From NCBI GenBank assembly GCA_035443945.1, contig DAOMNQ010000009.1, positions 1 through 64,000 on the forward strand: a stretch of DNA of 64,000 nt. Reading direction: 5' to 3'. Positions 7,574 to 16,074 of this stretch are shown one piece after another; position 1 is the stretch's first letter; each line of letters starts with the position of its first letter. Source of the DNA: CAADGN01 sp035443945 (lineage in GTDB: Bacteria > Planctomycetota > Phycisphaerae > Phycisphaerales > UBA1924). The notes beneath the pieces are model-generated. The model saw nothing but the letters and a program-made list of their open reading frames with translations, was not told the origin of the DNA and made no database searches. Made by a program: the position numbers and the translations under genes.

Positions 7574-9361
7574 TCACCCGCCCTTCGCGGCCACTTTCGC
7601 CCAGGTGTCCTTCAGCGTGACGGTGCGATTGAAGACGGGCCGGTCGGGCGTCGAGTCCGGATCGACGCAGAAGTAGCCGAGACGCTCGAACTGGAACCGC
7701 CGGATGCCGTCGGGCCAGGCCGGCTCGTCGGGAGTCGTCTCGACGATCGGGGGTTCGACCACGGCGTCGCGGATCGTCTCAAGCGAAGCGGGGTTGAGGT
7801 CGTCGAGGAAGTTGCCGGTGCGCTTGCCCGGCTCGTCCGCGACAAAGAGGCGGTCGAACAGGCGGACCTCGGCGAGGCGGCAATGCGACGCACTCACCCA
7901 GTGCAGCGTGGCCTTTACCTTGCGGACCTTGCCGTCCGGCCCCGGAGGGGGACTCTCCCCACCGCGGGTGGCCGGGTCGTAGGTGCATCGCAGTTCCACG
8001 GCGTTGCCCGCCGCGTCCTTCACGACTTCGCGGCAGGTGATCCAGTAGGCGTAGCGCAGTCGCACCTCCACACCCGGCGCGAGACGGAAGAAGCCCTTGG
8101 GCGGGCTCTCCATGAAGTCGTCGCGCTCGATGTAAAGTTCGCGCGTGAAGGGGACGCGGCGCGTGCCCGCGCCGGGGTCCTCGGGGTTGTTGACCGCGTC
8201 CATCCACTCGACACGATCCGCGTCGCCGCCGTCCGCCCAGTTCGTGATGACGACCCGCAGCGGTCGCAGGACGGCCATGCGTCGCGGCGCGGCCTTGTTG
8301 AGGTGATCGCGCACGGCGTTCTCGAGCACGACGACTTCGGTCACGCTGTTGTACTTCGTCACGCCGACCTGCTCGCACAGGTTCCGGAGCGATTCGGGCG
8401 TGTAGCCGCGCCGACGCATGGCGCAGATGGTGGGCATTCGCGGGTCGTCCCATCCCGCGACGTGCCCCTCCTCGACGAGGCGGCGCAGGTTGCGCTTGCT
8501 CATCAGCACCGTCGTCAGGGCCAGTTTGGCGAACTCGATCTGCTGCGGGTGCGGAATCTTCCTGCCCCACGGGCCGGAGCCGTCGTCGGTGCGGCCCTCG
8601 TTGATGGCATGGATGAACCAGTCGTAGAGCGGCCTGTGGTTCTCAAACTCGAGCGTACAGATCGAGTGCGTGATCCCCTCGATCGAGTCCTCCAGCCCGT
8701 GCGCCCAGTCGTACATGGGGTAGATGCACCAGGCGTCGCCGGTGTTGTGGTGCGTCGCGTGCAGGATGCGGTACATGACCGGGTCGCGCAGGTTCAGGTT
8801 CGGCGAGGCCATGTCGATCTTCGCACGCAGCGTGCGCGAGCCGTCGGGGAACTCGCCGCGCCGCATGCGATCGAGCAGGTCCAGGTTCTCCTCGACGGAT
8901 CGGCCGCGGTACGGGCTTGTCCGGCCCGGCTCGGTGAGCGTGCCGCGGTGCTCGCGGGTCTGTTCGGCGGTCAAATCGCAGACGTAGGCCTTGCCCTTCC
9001 TGACCAGTTCCACGGCGTAGTCGTACATCCGCTGGAAGTAGTCGGAAGACCAGAAGATGCCGCCCCCGTGCGGGCCGGTCCAGTCCGCGCCGAGCCACAG
9101 GACATCGCGCTTGATGCCCTCGACGAACTCCATCTCCTCCTTGAGCGGGTTGGTGTCGTCGAATCGGAGGTTGAACTTCCCCCCGTACTCCTGCGCGAGG
9201 CCGAAGTTCAGGCAGATGCTCTTGGCGTGCCCGACGTGGAGGTAGCCGTTCGGCTCGGGCGGGAACCGCGTGTGCACGCGCCCCCCCCACCGGCCGGAGC
9301 GCATGTCCTCGTCGATGATCTGGCGGATGAAGTGGCGTGGTTTGTCGGGGGTGTCGGGCAT
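7574..9361 (-). CDS. glnS: Glutaminyl-tRNA synthetase
   Basis: The protein has 595 residues and charges tRNA-Gln with glutamine in the cytoplasm (class I synthetase). The HIGH-type motif is HVGH (42-45) within PPEPNGYLHVGHAKS, and the KMSKS-type loop is LMSKRNLRRLV. The RFDDTNP segment that distinguishes GlnRS/GluRS follows, and the C terminus holds the anticodon-binding beta barrels. Length is slightly above the 554 residues of E. coli GlnRS because of small insertions. ATG 9361 matches the usual start just before RHFIRQIIDED; a TTG further upstream is in frame but adds a poorly conserved leader. Its presence implies direct glutaminylation of tRNA-Gln. It lies 71 bases downstream of nadD. 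Confidence 0.96.
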   Translation of the reverse strand: MPDTPDKPRHFIRQIIDEDMRSGRWGGRVHTRFPPEPNGYLHVGHAKSICLNFGLAQEYGGKFNLRFDDTNPLKEEMEFVEGIKRDVLWLGADWTGPHGGGIFWSSDYFQRMYDYAVELVRKGKAYVCDLTAEQTREHRGTLTEPGRTSPYRGRSVEENLDLLDRMRRGEFPDGSRTLRAKIDMASPNLNLRDPVMYRILHATHHNTGDAWCIYPMYDWAHGLEDSIEGITHSICTLEFENHRPLYDWFIHAINEGRTDDGSGPWGRKIPHPQQIEFAKLALTTVLMSKRNLRRLVEEGHVAGWDDPRMPTICAMRRRGYTPESLRNLCEQVGVTKYNSVTEVVVLENAVRDHLNKAAPRRMAVLRPLRVVITNWADGGDADRVEWMDAVNNPEDPGAGTRRVPFTRELYIERDDFMESPPKGFFRLAPGVEVRLRYAYWITCREVVKDAAGNAVELRCTYDPATRGGESPPPGPDGKVRKVKATLHWVSASHCRLAEVRLFDRLFVADEPGKRTGNFLDDLNPASLETIRDAVVEPPIVETTPDEPAWPDGIRRFQFERLGYFCVDPDSTPDRPVFNRTVTLKDTWAKVAAKGG

Positions 9362-9432
9362 GGCTGCGGCATCCGGGCTGCTACCGTAATCGAGAGGGCA
9401 GATCGTAGCAGGTCTTGTCAAGCGAGCGACGC

Positions 9433-10161
9433 TCAGCCGTCCGCATACAGCCCGTGGCTGCGTGCATACTCAAGGACCGATCGTTCGAGCACGCTCGCAA
9501 CGAACCGACTCGTCTCGGGAGAGGGGGGGGGCAAGCCGGCCAGTCTCGCCCTGATCGCCGTCGCCGATGCCAAAATGATCGGCCCGGGCGCGATGCGCTC
9601 CTGCCAGGCGCGCCGCTCCGCCGCTGTCCACTCGCCGGACGCCTCCAGCGCGGCGTCCAGCGTGGCCGCGTCGGCGATCGGCTCGCGCAACACGACGACC
9701 GGCTCGGCGAGGGCAAGGACCTCACGGAACTCGCGCCAACGGTGGAACGCCGCCGCCTGATCCGACCCGATGAGGAACCGCAGTGCCGTGCCCGGGGGCA
9801 GCGCCCGCTTCGCGCGTCGCAGCGTCTCCACCCACCAACTCGGCTCCTCGCTCGCTCGCGCAGCCCGATCGATCTCATCCGTCCACACAACCGCCCTCGC
9901 CAGCGGGGCGATCGCCAGCCGGAGCATGGCCACGCGATGGGCTGCGCTCGTTGCAGGCGCCGCCGACTTGTGCGGAGAGCGGGCCGCGGGCACGAAGACC
10001 AGCCACGACCCCGGCGGCATCATCGCGTCGCGGGCGGCGGCCGCAGGCTCGGTGTGCCCGCGATGCGGCGGGTCGAACGTGCCCCCGAAGAGCAGCACGC
10101 CGGGGGCGTCCGCAGGAACCGGCATCGGCGTAACGGACTCGTCTCGGGCCTCGGCCGCCAT
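9433..10161 (-). CDS. nadD: Nicotinate-nucleotide adenylyltransferase
   Basis: The protein has 242 residues and makes nicotinate adenine dinucleotide from NaMN and ATP in NAD synthesis. The nucleotidyltransferase motif GGTFDPPHRGH spans 26-36, and SATAIRARLA near 205 is the second ATP-binding motif. A middle GSDQAAAFHRW is typical of NadD. A run of nine Cs (9533-9541 on the plus strand as Gs) encodes PPP. Start ATG 10161 is supported by a TACCAT box 5 bases away; the internal Met13 is the alternative. The gene reads divergently from tRNA-Glu(TTC). Confidence 0.95.
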   Translation of the reverse strand: MAAEARDESVTPMPVPADAPGVLLFGGTFDPPHRGHTEPAAAARDAMMPPGSWLVFVPAARSPHKSAAPATSAAHRVAMLRLAIAPLARAVVWTDEIDRAARASEEPSWWVETLRRAKRALPPGTALRFLIGSDQAAAFHRWREFREVLALAEPVVVLREPIADAATLDAALEASGEWTAAERRAWQERIAPGPIILASATAIRARLAGLPPPSPETSRFVASVLERSVLEYARSHGLYADG

Positions 10162-10166
10162 GCGTG

Positions 10167-10172
10167 ATGGTA
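10167..10172 (-). promoter_or_regulatory. -10 box of leaderless nadD
   Basis: TACCAT on the minus strand ends 5 bases before ATG 10161, and no ribosome-binding site is visible. Confidence 0.45.
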
Positions 10173-10233
10173 CGCGGCGCGATGGCGCGTTCGGTGGTCG
10201 GACGGTGCGCGACGGCTACAATGGCCGCGCTCT

Positions 10234-10308
10234 GGCCCCGTCGTCTAGCCAGGTCCAGGACACCAGGTTTTCATCCTGGTAACACGGGTTCGAATCCCGT
10301 CGGGGTCA
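10234..10308 (+). tRNA. tRNA-Glu (anticodon TTC)
   Basis: A cloverleaf of 75 bases. The acceptor stem pairs GGCCCCG with CGGGGTC (one G-T pair), the anticodon stem is CCAGG/CCTGG around loop TTTTCAT, and the T arm contains GGTTCGAATCC. No CCA is encoded. A TACAAT box (10217-10222) lies 11 bases upstream as a probable -10 element. It decodes GAA and, with the CTC isoacceptor at 24438, covers both Glu codons. Confidence 0.97.
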
Positions 10309-10470
10309 TTGGTCAGCAACCTGGGACACGCGCAGATGCGGCCTTCGATGAACACACCCGCAAGCGCCCCTGCTCGATCAAGCCCGCAGGCTCCAGCCGG
10401 GCGGAAGCGCGAACCGCAGCAAGTTCGCCGGGCTCCTACGACCCACACCATCTCCGCAGGGTAGGTCTGA

Positions 10471-11847
10471 TCACCCCCGCGCCGGTTCGACGATCCCCCG
10501 GCACTCGCCGAAGCCGATGCGGCGGAAGCCTTCGCGTTCGCAGAACGCCCGCATGACGACCTCGTCGCCGTCCTGGAGGAAGGTCCGCTTCTCGCCCGTC
10601 GGTAGTTCGATCGGCGTCCGTTGCGAGCCTGGAACGACGCGGGGTGGGTTGGCCCACGGGTCGCCGTCCCAGGTCAGTTCCAGCAGGCAGCCGCGGTTCT
10701 CGCGGGCCGGGCCGCTGACCGTGCCGCTGGCGAGGAGGTCGCCGGGTTGGAGGTTGCACCCGTTGACGGTGTGGTGGGCGACCATCTGGGCGATGGTCCA
10801 GTACATCTGGCGGAAGGAGCCGCGGCTGAGGCGCACGGGGGAGAGGCCGCGCTTGCGCATGTCGGCGGAGGCGAGGAAGACCTCGCAGGTGATGTCGATG
10901 CCGCCGCGGGCGCGGTCGGCCTCGTCGTCGAGGTAGGGGAGGGGGCGAGGGTCGCCGGGGGGTCGCTCGAACGCGGGCACGCGGAACGGGGCGAGGGCCT
11001 CCATCGTCACGATGTACGGGCTGACGGTGGTGGCGAAACTCTTGGAGAGGAACGGGCCGAGCGGCTGGTACTCCCACCGCTGCACGTCGCGGGCCGACCA
11101 ATCGTTGACGATGCACATGCCGAAGACGTGCTCCGCGGCACGCCCGACCGGGATCGCCTCGCCGAGTTCGTTGCCGCGGCCGATGACGACGCCCAGTTCC
11201 ATCTCGTAGTCGAGCATCCGGCACGCCCCGAAGCCCGGCGCCCCGCCCTCCTCCGCCGGCGGCAGCTGCCCGACGGGCCGACGGATCGGCGTGCCGCTGG
11301 GCACGATGCTGGACGCCCGCCCGTGGTACCCGATCGGGATGTGCTTGTAGTTCGGCAGCAGCGGGTTGTCCGGCCGGAACATGCTGCCGACGTTGGTGGC
11401 GTGGTGGAGGGAGGCGTAGAAGTCGGTGTAGTCTCTGGCGGGCGGATTCTCGAGATAGCACCCGTCCGCGTCGAACAGGTGCTCGGAGACCTGTTCCTGC
11501 AGGCCGGACGGTGCGTTCGCGTCGAGCATCTCTTGTAGCCGACGGCGAATCCGGCGGGCAAGCGGTGTTGCGGCACTCTCGTACATCCCCTCGCACGATT
11601 CGATGTGGAAGAGCTCTTCACCAACGGGTGTGTCGCCCAGGAACGCTACGACATGGCTGAGTTCGAAGAGGTTGAGGACTTTGTCGCCGATGCGAACTCC
11701 GAGATGCTCCGGCATGCCCATGTCGTTCGGATCGGCGATGTACACAAAGGGCAGGTTCTGGATCGGGAAGTCCGTCCCCGAATCATTCGCGGACTCGACC
11801 CAACTCCGGAGGTTGGGGTCGTGCGTCTCGTTGATGTCGTAGGGCAT
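10471..11847 (-). CDS. fahA: Fumarylacetoacetase
   Basis: The protein has 458 residues and hydrolyses fumarylacetoacetate to fumarate and acetoacetate, the last step of tyrosine and homogentisate breakdown. Family signatures are the N-terminal IQNLPFVYI, the catalytic-region DYTDFYASLHHATNVGSMFRP (here split across 125-150), GYHGRASSIVPSGTPI, and the metal-binding EMELGVVIG and NDWSARD. Length fits the bacterial and animal enzyme (about 420-460). An AGGAG site lies upstream of ATG 11847. No other tyrosine catabolism gene is in the window. The next gene upstream is an unknown protein separated by a 360-base repeat-filled gap. Confidence 0.96.
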   Translation of the reverse strand: MPYDINETHDPNLRSWVESANDSGTDFPIQNLPFVYIADPNDMGMPEHLGVRIGDKVLNLFELSHVVAFLGDTPVGEELFHIESCEGMYESAATPLARRIRRRLQEMLDANAPSGLQEQVSEHLFDADGCYLENPPARDYTDFYASLHHATNVGSMFRPDNPLLPNYKHIPIGYHGRASSIVPSGTPIRRPVGQLPPAEEGGAPGFGACRMLDYEMELGVVIGRGNELGEAIPVGRAAEHVFGMCIVNDWSARDVQRWEYQPLGPFLSKSFATTVSPYIVTMEALAPFRVPAFERPPGDPRPLPYLDDEADRARGGIDITCEVFLASADMRKRGLSPVRLSRGSFRQMYWTIAQMVAHHTVNGCNLQPGDLLASGTVSGPARENRGCLLELTWDGDPWANPPRVVPGSQRTPIELPTGEKRTFLQDGDEVVMRAFCEREGFRRIGFGECRGIVEPARG

Positions 11848-11925
11848 GGGTCGCTCCTGTTCTCAACGTGCGATCAAAGGAGCCGCCTGTTCGCGGCAGC
11901 CGACCACGGGTCGGTGCGTCCGCCG

Positions 11926-12200
11926 CGCAGCCCCGGAAGGGGCGGCCGTAATGTAGCCACGGGTGGAGCGCCGGCACAGCCGACGCGGAACCCGTGGAAC
12001 GGAGTGGTGCGGAACGCCTAAGCCCCGGAGGGGCGAAGGAGAGGACGCACGCGTGCACGCCCGGCTCGGGATTCCGACCTCCAACGCCCCTCCGGGGCTG
12101 CCACGGAAGGGCCGACGTGTCCACGGGTTCCGCGCCGCCGCTCGCGCGGCGTCGCTCCACCCGTGGCTACAGGCCCACGCCCCTCCGGGGCTGACGCCGC
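11926..12200. repeat. Structured planctomycete-type intergenic repeat block
   Basis: This gap between fahA and the gene at 12210 holds two inverted copies of one unit: 11953-11997 (GTAGCCACGGGTGGAGCG to CGCGGAACCCGTGG) and 12121-12170 (the reverse complement of the same ends). Between and around them are four short palindromes of the CCCCGGAGGGG type, near 11930, 12021, 12084 and 12180, in both orientations. The block has no credible reading frame. It could fold into a branched structure, which suggests a REP- or MITE-like element. No transposase is nearby. Confidence 0.75.
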
Positions 12201-12209
12201 GTTTCTTCA

Positions 12210-13148
12210 TCACAGCCATCCCAACCCCCGCAAGTCCGCCACAGGCTCCTCGAACGAGCACGAGCCAATCGAGACGGCGAAGGCGTCGCGGGTCCGGGCA
12301 ACTTCCTCGGTGCTCCACTCGCGCCCGCGCCACGAGGCCGCCGCATCCGTGAACGCAAACGCGCCCGGCTCGCGCTCCTCCAGCATCGACGCCAGTTCCT
12401 CCGGCCCCGCGTCTCCCGTCCGTGCCGCCACCGCCGCCAGGAACACATTCACGAACCCGTGCATCACCGCACGGGGGGGGGACGGCTCGTAGGTCAGCGC
12501 CTGCTCGGCCCGCACGGGGTGGTGCAGGCCAGCCGTCGCCTTGAAGGGGACGTCGCCGGCGGCGCAGGCGTGCAGGAATGCAGCCACCCGCTCCGGCGCG
12601 GGGATGGCGCCCGGCGTTACGCCCCCGCACCGCACCTTCGCGCACGCCCCGCTCCCGGCCAGCGCGGCCACCATCCCGCGGCAGTCGCGGTCGATCGGCA
12701 CCTCGTAGAACGGCAGCAGGTCGTCCGGCACGGCGTCGAGCGTCTCATCGATGAACGACGCGCTCTCGGCCCTGATCTCGACCGCGTCCGCGCGGGCCAA
12801 GCCGCGGTCTTCGCGCGAGTGCCGCTCGTTGAACTCGGCGATCCGTGCGAGCGCATCCTCCAGCGGCAGATCCGCCACCACCGTCACGCCCCACGCCTCC
12901 AGCACGTCCGCGTGCTCCCGATAGCCGCTGGTCGCGTATGTCCCCGGCATCAGCACAGCGCCGTGCTCGCTCAACTCGCCCAGCCGCGATGCCGCGCAGA
13001 CAAACCGCCCGAGCATCCACGCGTGCTCCCCCATCCGGTGGCGCGCGTACGACTCAACCGCCCGCTGCATCCCGTGCCCGGTCGGCGGGAACAGCCCGGC
13101 GTAGTCGAACAGGCCGGCGACGAGCGCGCGCAGTGATTCCGTCGGCAT
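12210..13148 (-). CDS. Conserved protein of unknown function
   Basis: The protein has 312 residues and I do not recognise it as a named family. It begins LRALVAGLFDYAGLFPPTG and has an alternating hydrophobic strand/helix pattern reminiscent of a TIM barrel. Conserved-looking stretches are FYEVPID, AKVRCGGVTPGAIP, FKATAGLHHPVR and HGFVNVFLAA, ending IGSCSFEEPVADL. The K/R- and H-rich loops suggest a phosphate- or carboxylate-binding enzyme. No signal peptide or membrane segment is visible. It lies upstream of fahA on the same strand but is separated from it by a long repeat block, so a shared pathway is only a possibility. The start ATG 13148 has a TATCCT box 5 bases away. Confidence 0.75.
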   Translation of the reverse strand: MPTESLRALVAGLFDYAGLFPPTGHGMQRAVESYARHRMGEHAWMLGRFVCAASRLGELSEHGAVLMPGTYATSGYREHADVLEAWGVTVVADLPLEDALARIAEFNERHSREDRGLARADAVEIRAESASFIDETLDAVPDDLLPFYEVPIDRDCRGMVAALAGSGACAKVRCGGVTPGAIPAPERVAAFLHACAAGDVPFKATAGLHHPVRAEQALTYEPSPPRAVMHGFVNVFLAAVAARTGDAGPEELASMLEEREPGAFAFTDAAASWRGREWSTEEVARTRDAFAVSIGSCSFEEPVADLRGLGWL

Positions 13149-13153
13149 GGGGC

Positions 13154-13159
13154 AGGATA
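13154..13159 (-). promoter_or_regulatory. -10 box of leaderless gene at 13148
   Basis: TATCCT on the minus strand ends 5 bases before ATG 13148, and there is no Shine-Dalgarno sequence. It sits in the 21-base gap behind the esterase gene. Confidence 0.5.
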
Positions 13160-13169
13160 GGGCCTGCGG

Positions 13170-14729
13170 TCACTTCGCGAGTTTGGCGATGAGCCGCCAG
13201 ACCGTGTGCGGCTCCAAGTGCCGGCCGGTCTCGGCGTTGAAGCGCGCCACCAGCGCCTCGAACTCCGGCGTGTACGGCAGCCGGTCGCGCTGGCCCAGCG
13301 TGCCCGCCGCCTCGACCACGAGCGACGACAGCAGCGCCTCCTCGCGCTCGTCGATCCGCGGCGGGGCCGTCGCCGCTCGCCCGAGCCGCGGCAGGCGACC
13401 GGCCTTGCGAAGGTTGTGCAGCCGGTGGAAGACGCCGCGCTCGTCGAGACCCGTCGCGTCCTTCACGGCGGCGAAGAGCGAGGCAAACTCGAGTGTGTAG
13501 GGCAGGTCGTCGAGTGTTCGTCCTTCACGCTCGTACGCGGCGACGAGCGCGGCGTCGCTTGCTTCCTGCCCGGCCTCGAAGAGCGCGGGTTGCTCAGTCG
13601 CGCCGTGGCGAGCGCTCTCGCCCGGCCCGCGCTGTCCCGACGCGAGCGACGCCAGCCACGGCCCCATGGACTCGCCCGGTCGCTTCGCGGGGTCGAGGAA
13701 GTCGGCGAGGCACTTGTCGAACAGCGCGTGCCGTCGCGCGTTGGCGATCCCGCCGTCGAAGTGCCCGTAGGGGACGACGAACCGCCATCGCCGCCCCGGG
13801 TCCGCGCCGAGGGCGTTGAAGACTCCCGCGGCGGCCGGCGCGGGGACCGTGTCGTCGCGCTCGGCGAGCATGCCGAGGGCGTGGCAGCGGACGCGCGTGG
13901 CGTGGACGGCCGCGTCGCAGAGGCGGAGCGTCTCCACGATGCGTTCGCGCCGGAGGTGGTTCGCGGCGAGAACGGTCCAGACTTCCGCGCCGAGGCCGCG
14001 TGCGCACCGCGAGCGTTCTTCGAGCCGCCAGGACCAGTCGCCGAGGCTCGGCAGCGCGACAGCGATGCGGTCGATCCGCAGCACCGGCGTCAGCGCGGAA
14101 GCCGCGACGATCGCCAGCCCCGCGCCGAACGACGTGCCGTGCAGGTAGATCGGCGTCTCCGAGCCGGTTTGCTCGCGCAGGAACCTCGCCAGCGATCGGC
14201 AGGCGTTCGCCGCGTCCGCGACGGCCTGCGGCAGCACCCAGTGCATCGCGTCCTCGGGCGCTCGCACCTCCGCGTCAAGCCCGAGGCCGATCCAGCCGAA
14301 CGGCGCGGCCGACGGCGAGCAGAGATCGCCCACGTCCACCTGCGAGCCTGGGTAGCCGCGCACCCGGACGATGAGTACCGCCACCCCGCGCGCCGCCACG
14401 GTCTGCCAGCGTTCCGCGTCCTCGGCGAGCCGCGGCGGGCGGTCGTAACCATGCAGCGTGACCAGCCCGGCCCGCACCGACACACCCTCCGGCGGCTCGA
14501 CGAGCGTGCACCCGATGCGCACGCTGCGCACGCTCTCGAACCAGAGTCCGGCCGTCGGGTCGCCGGGGTCGCGCTCGCCGTGCGTCCACGGCTCGAGCGA
14601 AGGCTCGGACGCAAACGCCGCCTCGCGCCACCGCTTCCAGAAGACCGAGTGCGGCGGCGACGGCGCGGTGTCCGCGACGTGCGCGAGCGTCCGCACCACG
14701 CTCAGTCCGAAATCGTCCGGCTCGTTCAT
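13170..14729 (-). CDS. AXE1-like alpha/beta hydrolase with duplicated C-terminal module
   Basis: The protein has 519 residues. Residues 1-350 resemble acetyl xylan esterase/cephalosporin deacetylase: LVTLHGYDRPP, the nucleophile elbow GTSFGAG, the acid in ERDDTVPAP, and the catalytic His in PYGHFDGG. It probably removes acetyl or other acyl groups from a sugar or small molecule in the cytoplasm, as no signal peptide is seen. After a linker (about 365-395) the C terminus carries two copies of a roughly 60-residue module. One is around DDLPYTLEFASLFAAVKDATG, with RLHNLRKAGRLPRL. The other is around DRLPYTPEFEALVARFNAETG, with VWRLIAKLAK. I do not know this module. It overlaps the propeller gene upstream by 4 bases. 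Confidence 0.85.
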   Translation of the reverse strand: MNEPDDFGLSVVRTLAHVADTAPSPPHSVFWKRWREAAFASEPSLEPWTHGERDPGDPTAGLWFESVRSVRIGCTLVEPPEGVSVRAGLVTLHGYDRPPRLAEDAERWQTVAARGVAVLIVRVRGYPGSQVDVGDLCSPSAAPFGWIGLGLDAEVRAPEDAMHWVLPQAVADAANACRSLARFLREQTGSETPIYLHGTSFGAGLAIVAASALTPVLRIDRIAVALPSLGDWSWRLEERSRCARGLGAEVWTVLAANHLRRERIVETLRLCDAAVHATRVRCHALGMLAERDDTVPAPAAAGVFNALGADPGRRWRFVVPYGHFDGGIANARRHALFDKCLADFLDPAKRPGESMGPWLASLASGQRGPGESARHGATEQPALFEAGQEASDAALVAAYEREGRTLDDLPYTLEFASLFAAVKDATGLDERGVFHRLHNLRKAGRLPRLGRAATAPPRIDEREEALLSSLVVEAAGTLGQRDRLPYTPEFEALVARFNAETGRHLEPHTVWRLIAKLAK

Positions 14730-16003
14730 TCGCCCGGAAGGGTACGCGGGCGATCACCGCCCGGAGGCCGCTCCGCGCCCAGCCCCACCAACGCCCCGGC
14801 GTCGAACACAGCGCCCCAGATCTGGCTGCTCGGCCGCTGCTCGGCGTCGGCGAGCGGCCCGCGCTGCGCGACCCACAGCATGTGCCGGCCGTCCGCGCTG
14901 AACGCCGGCAGCCCGTCGAAGCCGTCGGCGTGCGTGACGCGGACGCGCCACAGATCCTTCAGCGGCACGTCCGGATCGAACTGCACGGCGAAGACCTCGT
15001 AGTTGTGGTGCCCGACCTCGCTGGTCGCGTACACGATGAACTCCATCGAGGGGTGCCAGAAGGGCGCCCAGTTGACGTAGGCGTTGTCGCTCAGGGCGAT
15101 CTCGCGCTTCAGGCCGGCGGGCGCGCCGTCCTCGTCGAAGTCCAGTTCGCCCACGAAGAGTTGCAGTTCGTTGTCGCCGCGACGGTCGGAGCGGTAGCAG
15201 ATCCACTTCCCGTCCGGCGAGAAGAACGGCCCGCCGTCGTACCCGTCCGCGACCACGATCGGCGCGTGCCGCCCCGTCCGCGTGTCATAAACGTAGATGT
15301 CCGCGTCCGGCTTGCCGAGGCGGGCGCTCTTCTCGTCGTCCACGTTCGCGTACAGCACGAACCGTCCGTCCGCCGACCACGAGCACTCGGCGTCGTAGCC
15401 GGGGCGCTCGAAGAGCGGCGTCGCCACCAGTTCGTTCGCCTCCCACGCCGGCTCGCGCTGGCCGGGATGCATCGCGCGCCACATCTCGGGCACGACCCGC
15501 GTCACGACCTCCATCTCCGACGGGAACTGCCACACATACCGACCCTCGCCGCGCTGGTAGCCCGGGCCGCTGTGCTCGGCGGGCTGCACGAGCGTCGAGC
15601 CGAACATGACCTCCCACGGCCGCAGCGGATGGAACCAGCCGCAGGTGTTCGCCGATCCGGGCGGACTCACCAGGATCGGCTCCTCAAACCCGACGAGGTC
15701 CCCCGCGTCGTCGTACACCACCCTGGCGACGTACATCGAGTAGTGCGCGTCCGGACGAACGCCCGCGTGCGGCACGGGGATCGCCTGAAAGATGACCCAG
15801 GTCGCGTCAGCGTTGAAGTACTGCTCCCCCGCGCGAAGGAACCGCTCACGCGAGGTCAACTGCACGTGCCGACGCAGCACGGGAGGTTCGAGCGCCCGCC
15901 ACTCGATAGGGTCGCCGCTCGGCGCGCCGCCCGGCTGCGCGTGCGCGACAGAGGTCGAGAGCAAGAGCGGGACGAAAAAAGCGGCAGCGGTGCATCGCGG
16001 CAT
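14726..16003 (-). CDS. Secreted TolB-like (PD40) beta-propeller protein
   Basis: The protein has 425 residues. A Sec signal peptide is clear (hydrophobic AAFFVPLLLSTSVAHA, cleavage after about residue 22). Repeated propeller blades carry the PD40 pattern: CSWSADGRFVLYANV, PFFSPDGKWICYRSDRRGD, PFWHPSMEFIVYATS and PAFSADGRHMLWVAQ. Such proteins act as periplasmic binding or scaffold proteins. No catalytic domain follows the propeller. Its stop overlaps the start of the esterase gene by 4 bases, so the two are translationally coupled and may work on the same glycan. It reads divergently from the pseudouridine synthase. Confidence 0.85.
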   Translation of the reverse strand: MPRCTAAAFFVPLLLSTSVAHAQPGGAPSGDPIEWRALEPPVLRRHVQLTSRERFLRAGEQYFNADATWVIFQAIPVPHAGVRPDAHYSMYVARVVYDDAGDLVGFEEPILVSPPGSANTCGWFHPLRPWEVMFGSTLVQPAEHSGPGYQRGEGRYVWQFPSEMEVVTRVVPEMWRAMHPGQREPAWEANELVATPLFERPGYDAECSWSADGRFVLYANVDDEKSARLGKPDADIYVYDTRTGRHAPIVVADGYDGGPFFSPDGKWICYRSDRRGDNELQLFVGELDFDEDGAPAGLKREIALSDNAYVNWAPFWHPSMEFIVYATSEVGHHNYEVFAVQFDPDVPLKDLWRVRVTHADGFDGLPAFSADGRHMLWVAQRGPLADAEQRPSSQIWGAVFDAGALVGLGAERPPGGDRPRTLPGE

Positions 16004-16063
16004 GGTCGGGTTCCAACGGGGATTTCGGTGTGAAGGCGTCGTCGGTCGCCAAGGGTAGCCGCG

Positions 16064-16069
16064 TACCGT
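16064..16069 (+). promoter_or_regulatory. -10 box of leaderless pseudouridine synthase gene
   Basis: TACCGT ends 5 bases before an in-frame GTG at 16075. Because the start was chosen partly from this box, the two are not independent. Confidence 0.4.
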
Positions 16070-16074
16070 CCCCC

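Noticed and set aside
10245..10451. Minus-strand ORF ending in NDPDGIRTRVTRMKTWCPG, opposite tRNA-Glu
   Set aside because: This peptide is the well-known false ORF produced by reading a tRNA on the opposite strand. The same occurs near 24421-24732 and 26380-26784.
11863..12645. Minus-strand and plus-strand ORFs across the repeat block between fahA and the gene at 12210
   Set aside because: These frames read through palindromic repeats in low-complexity Arg/Pro/Ala codons and have no start signals.
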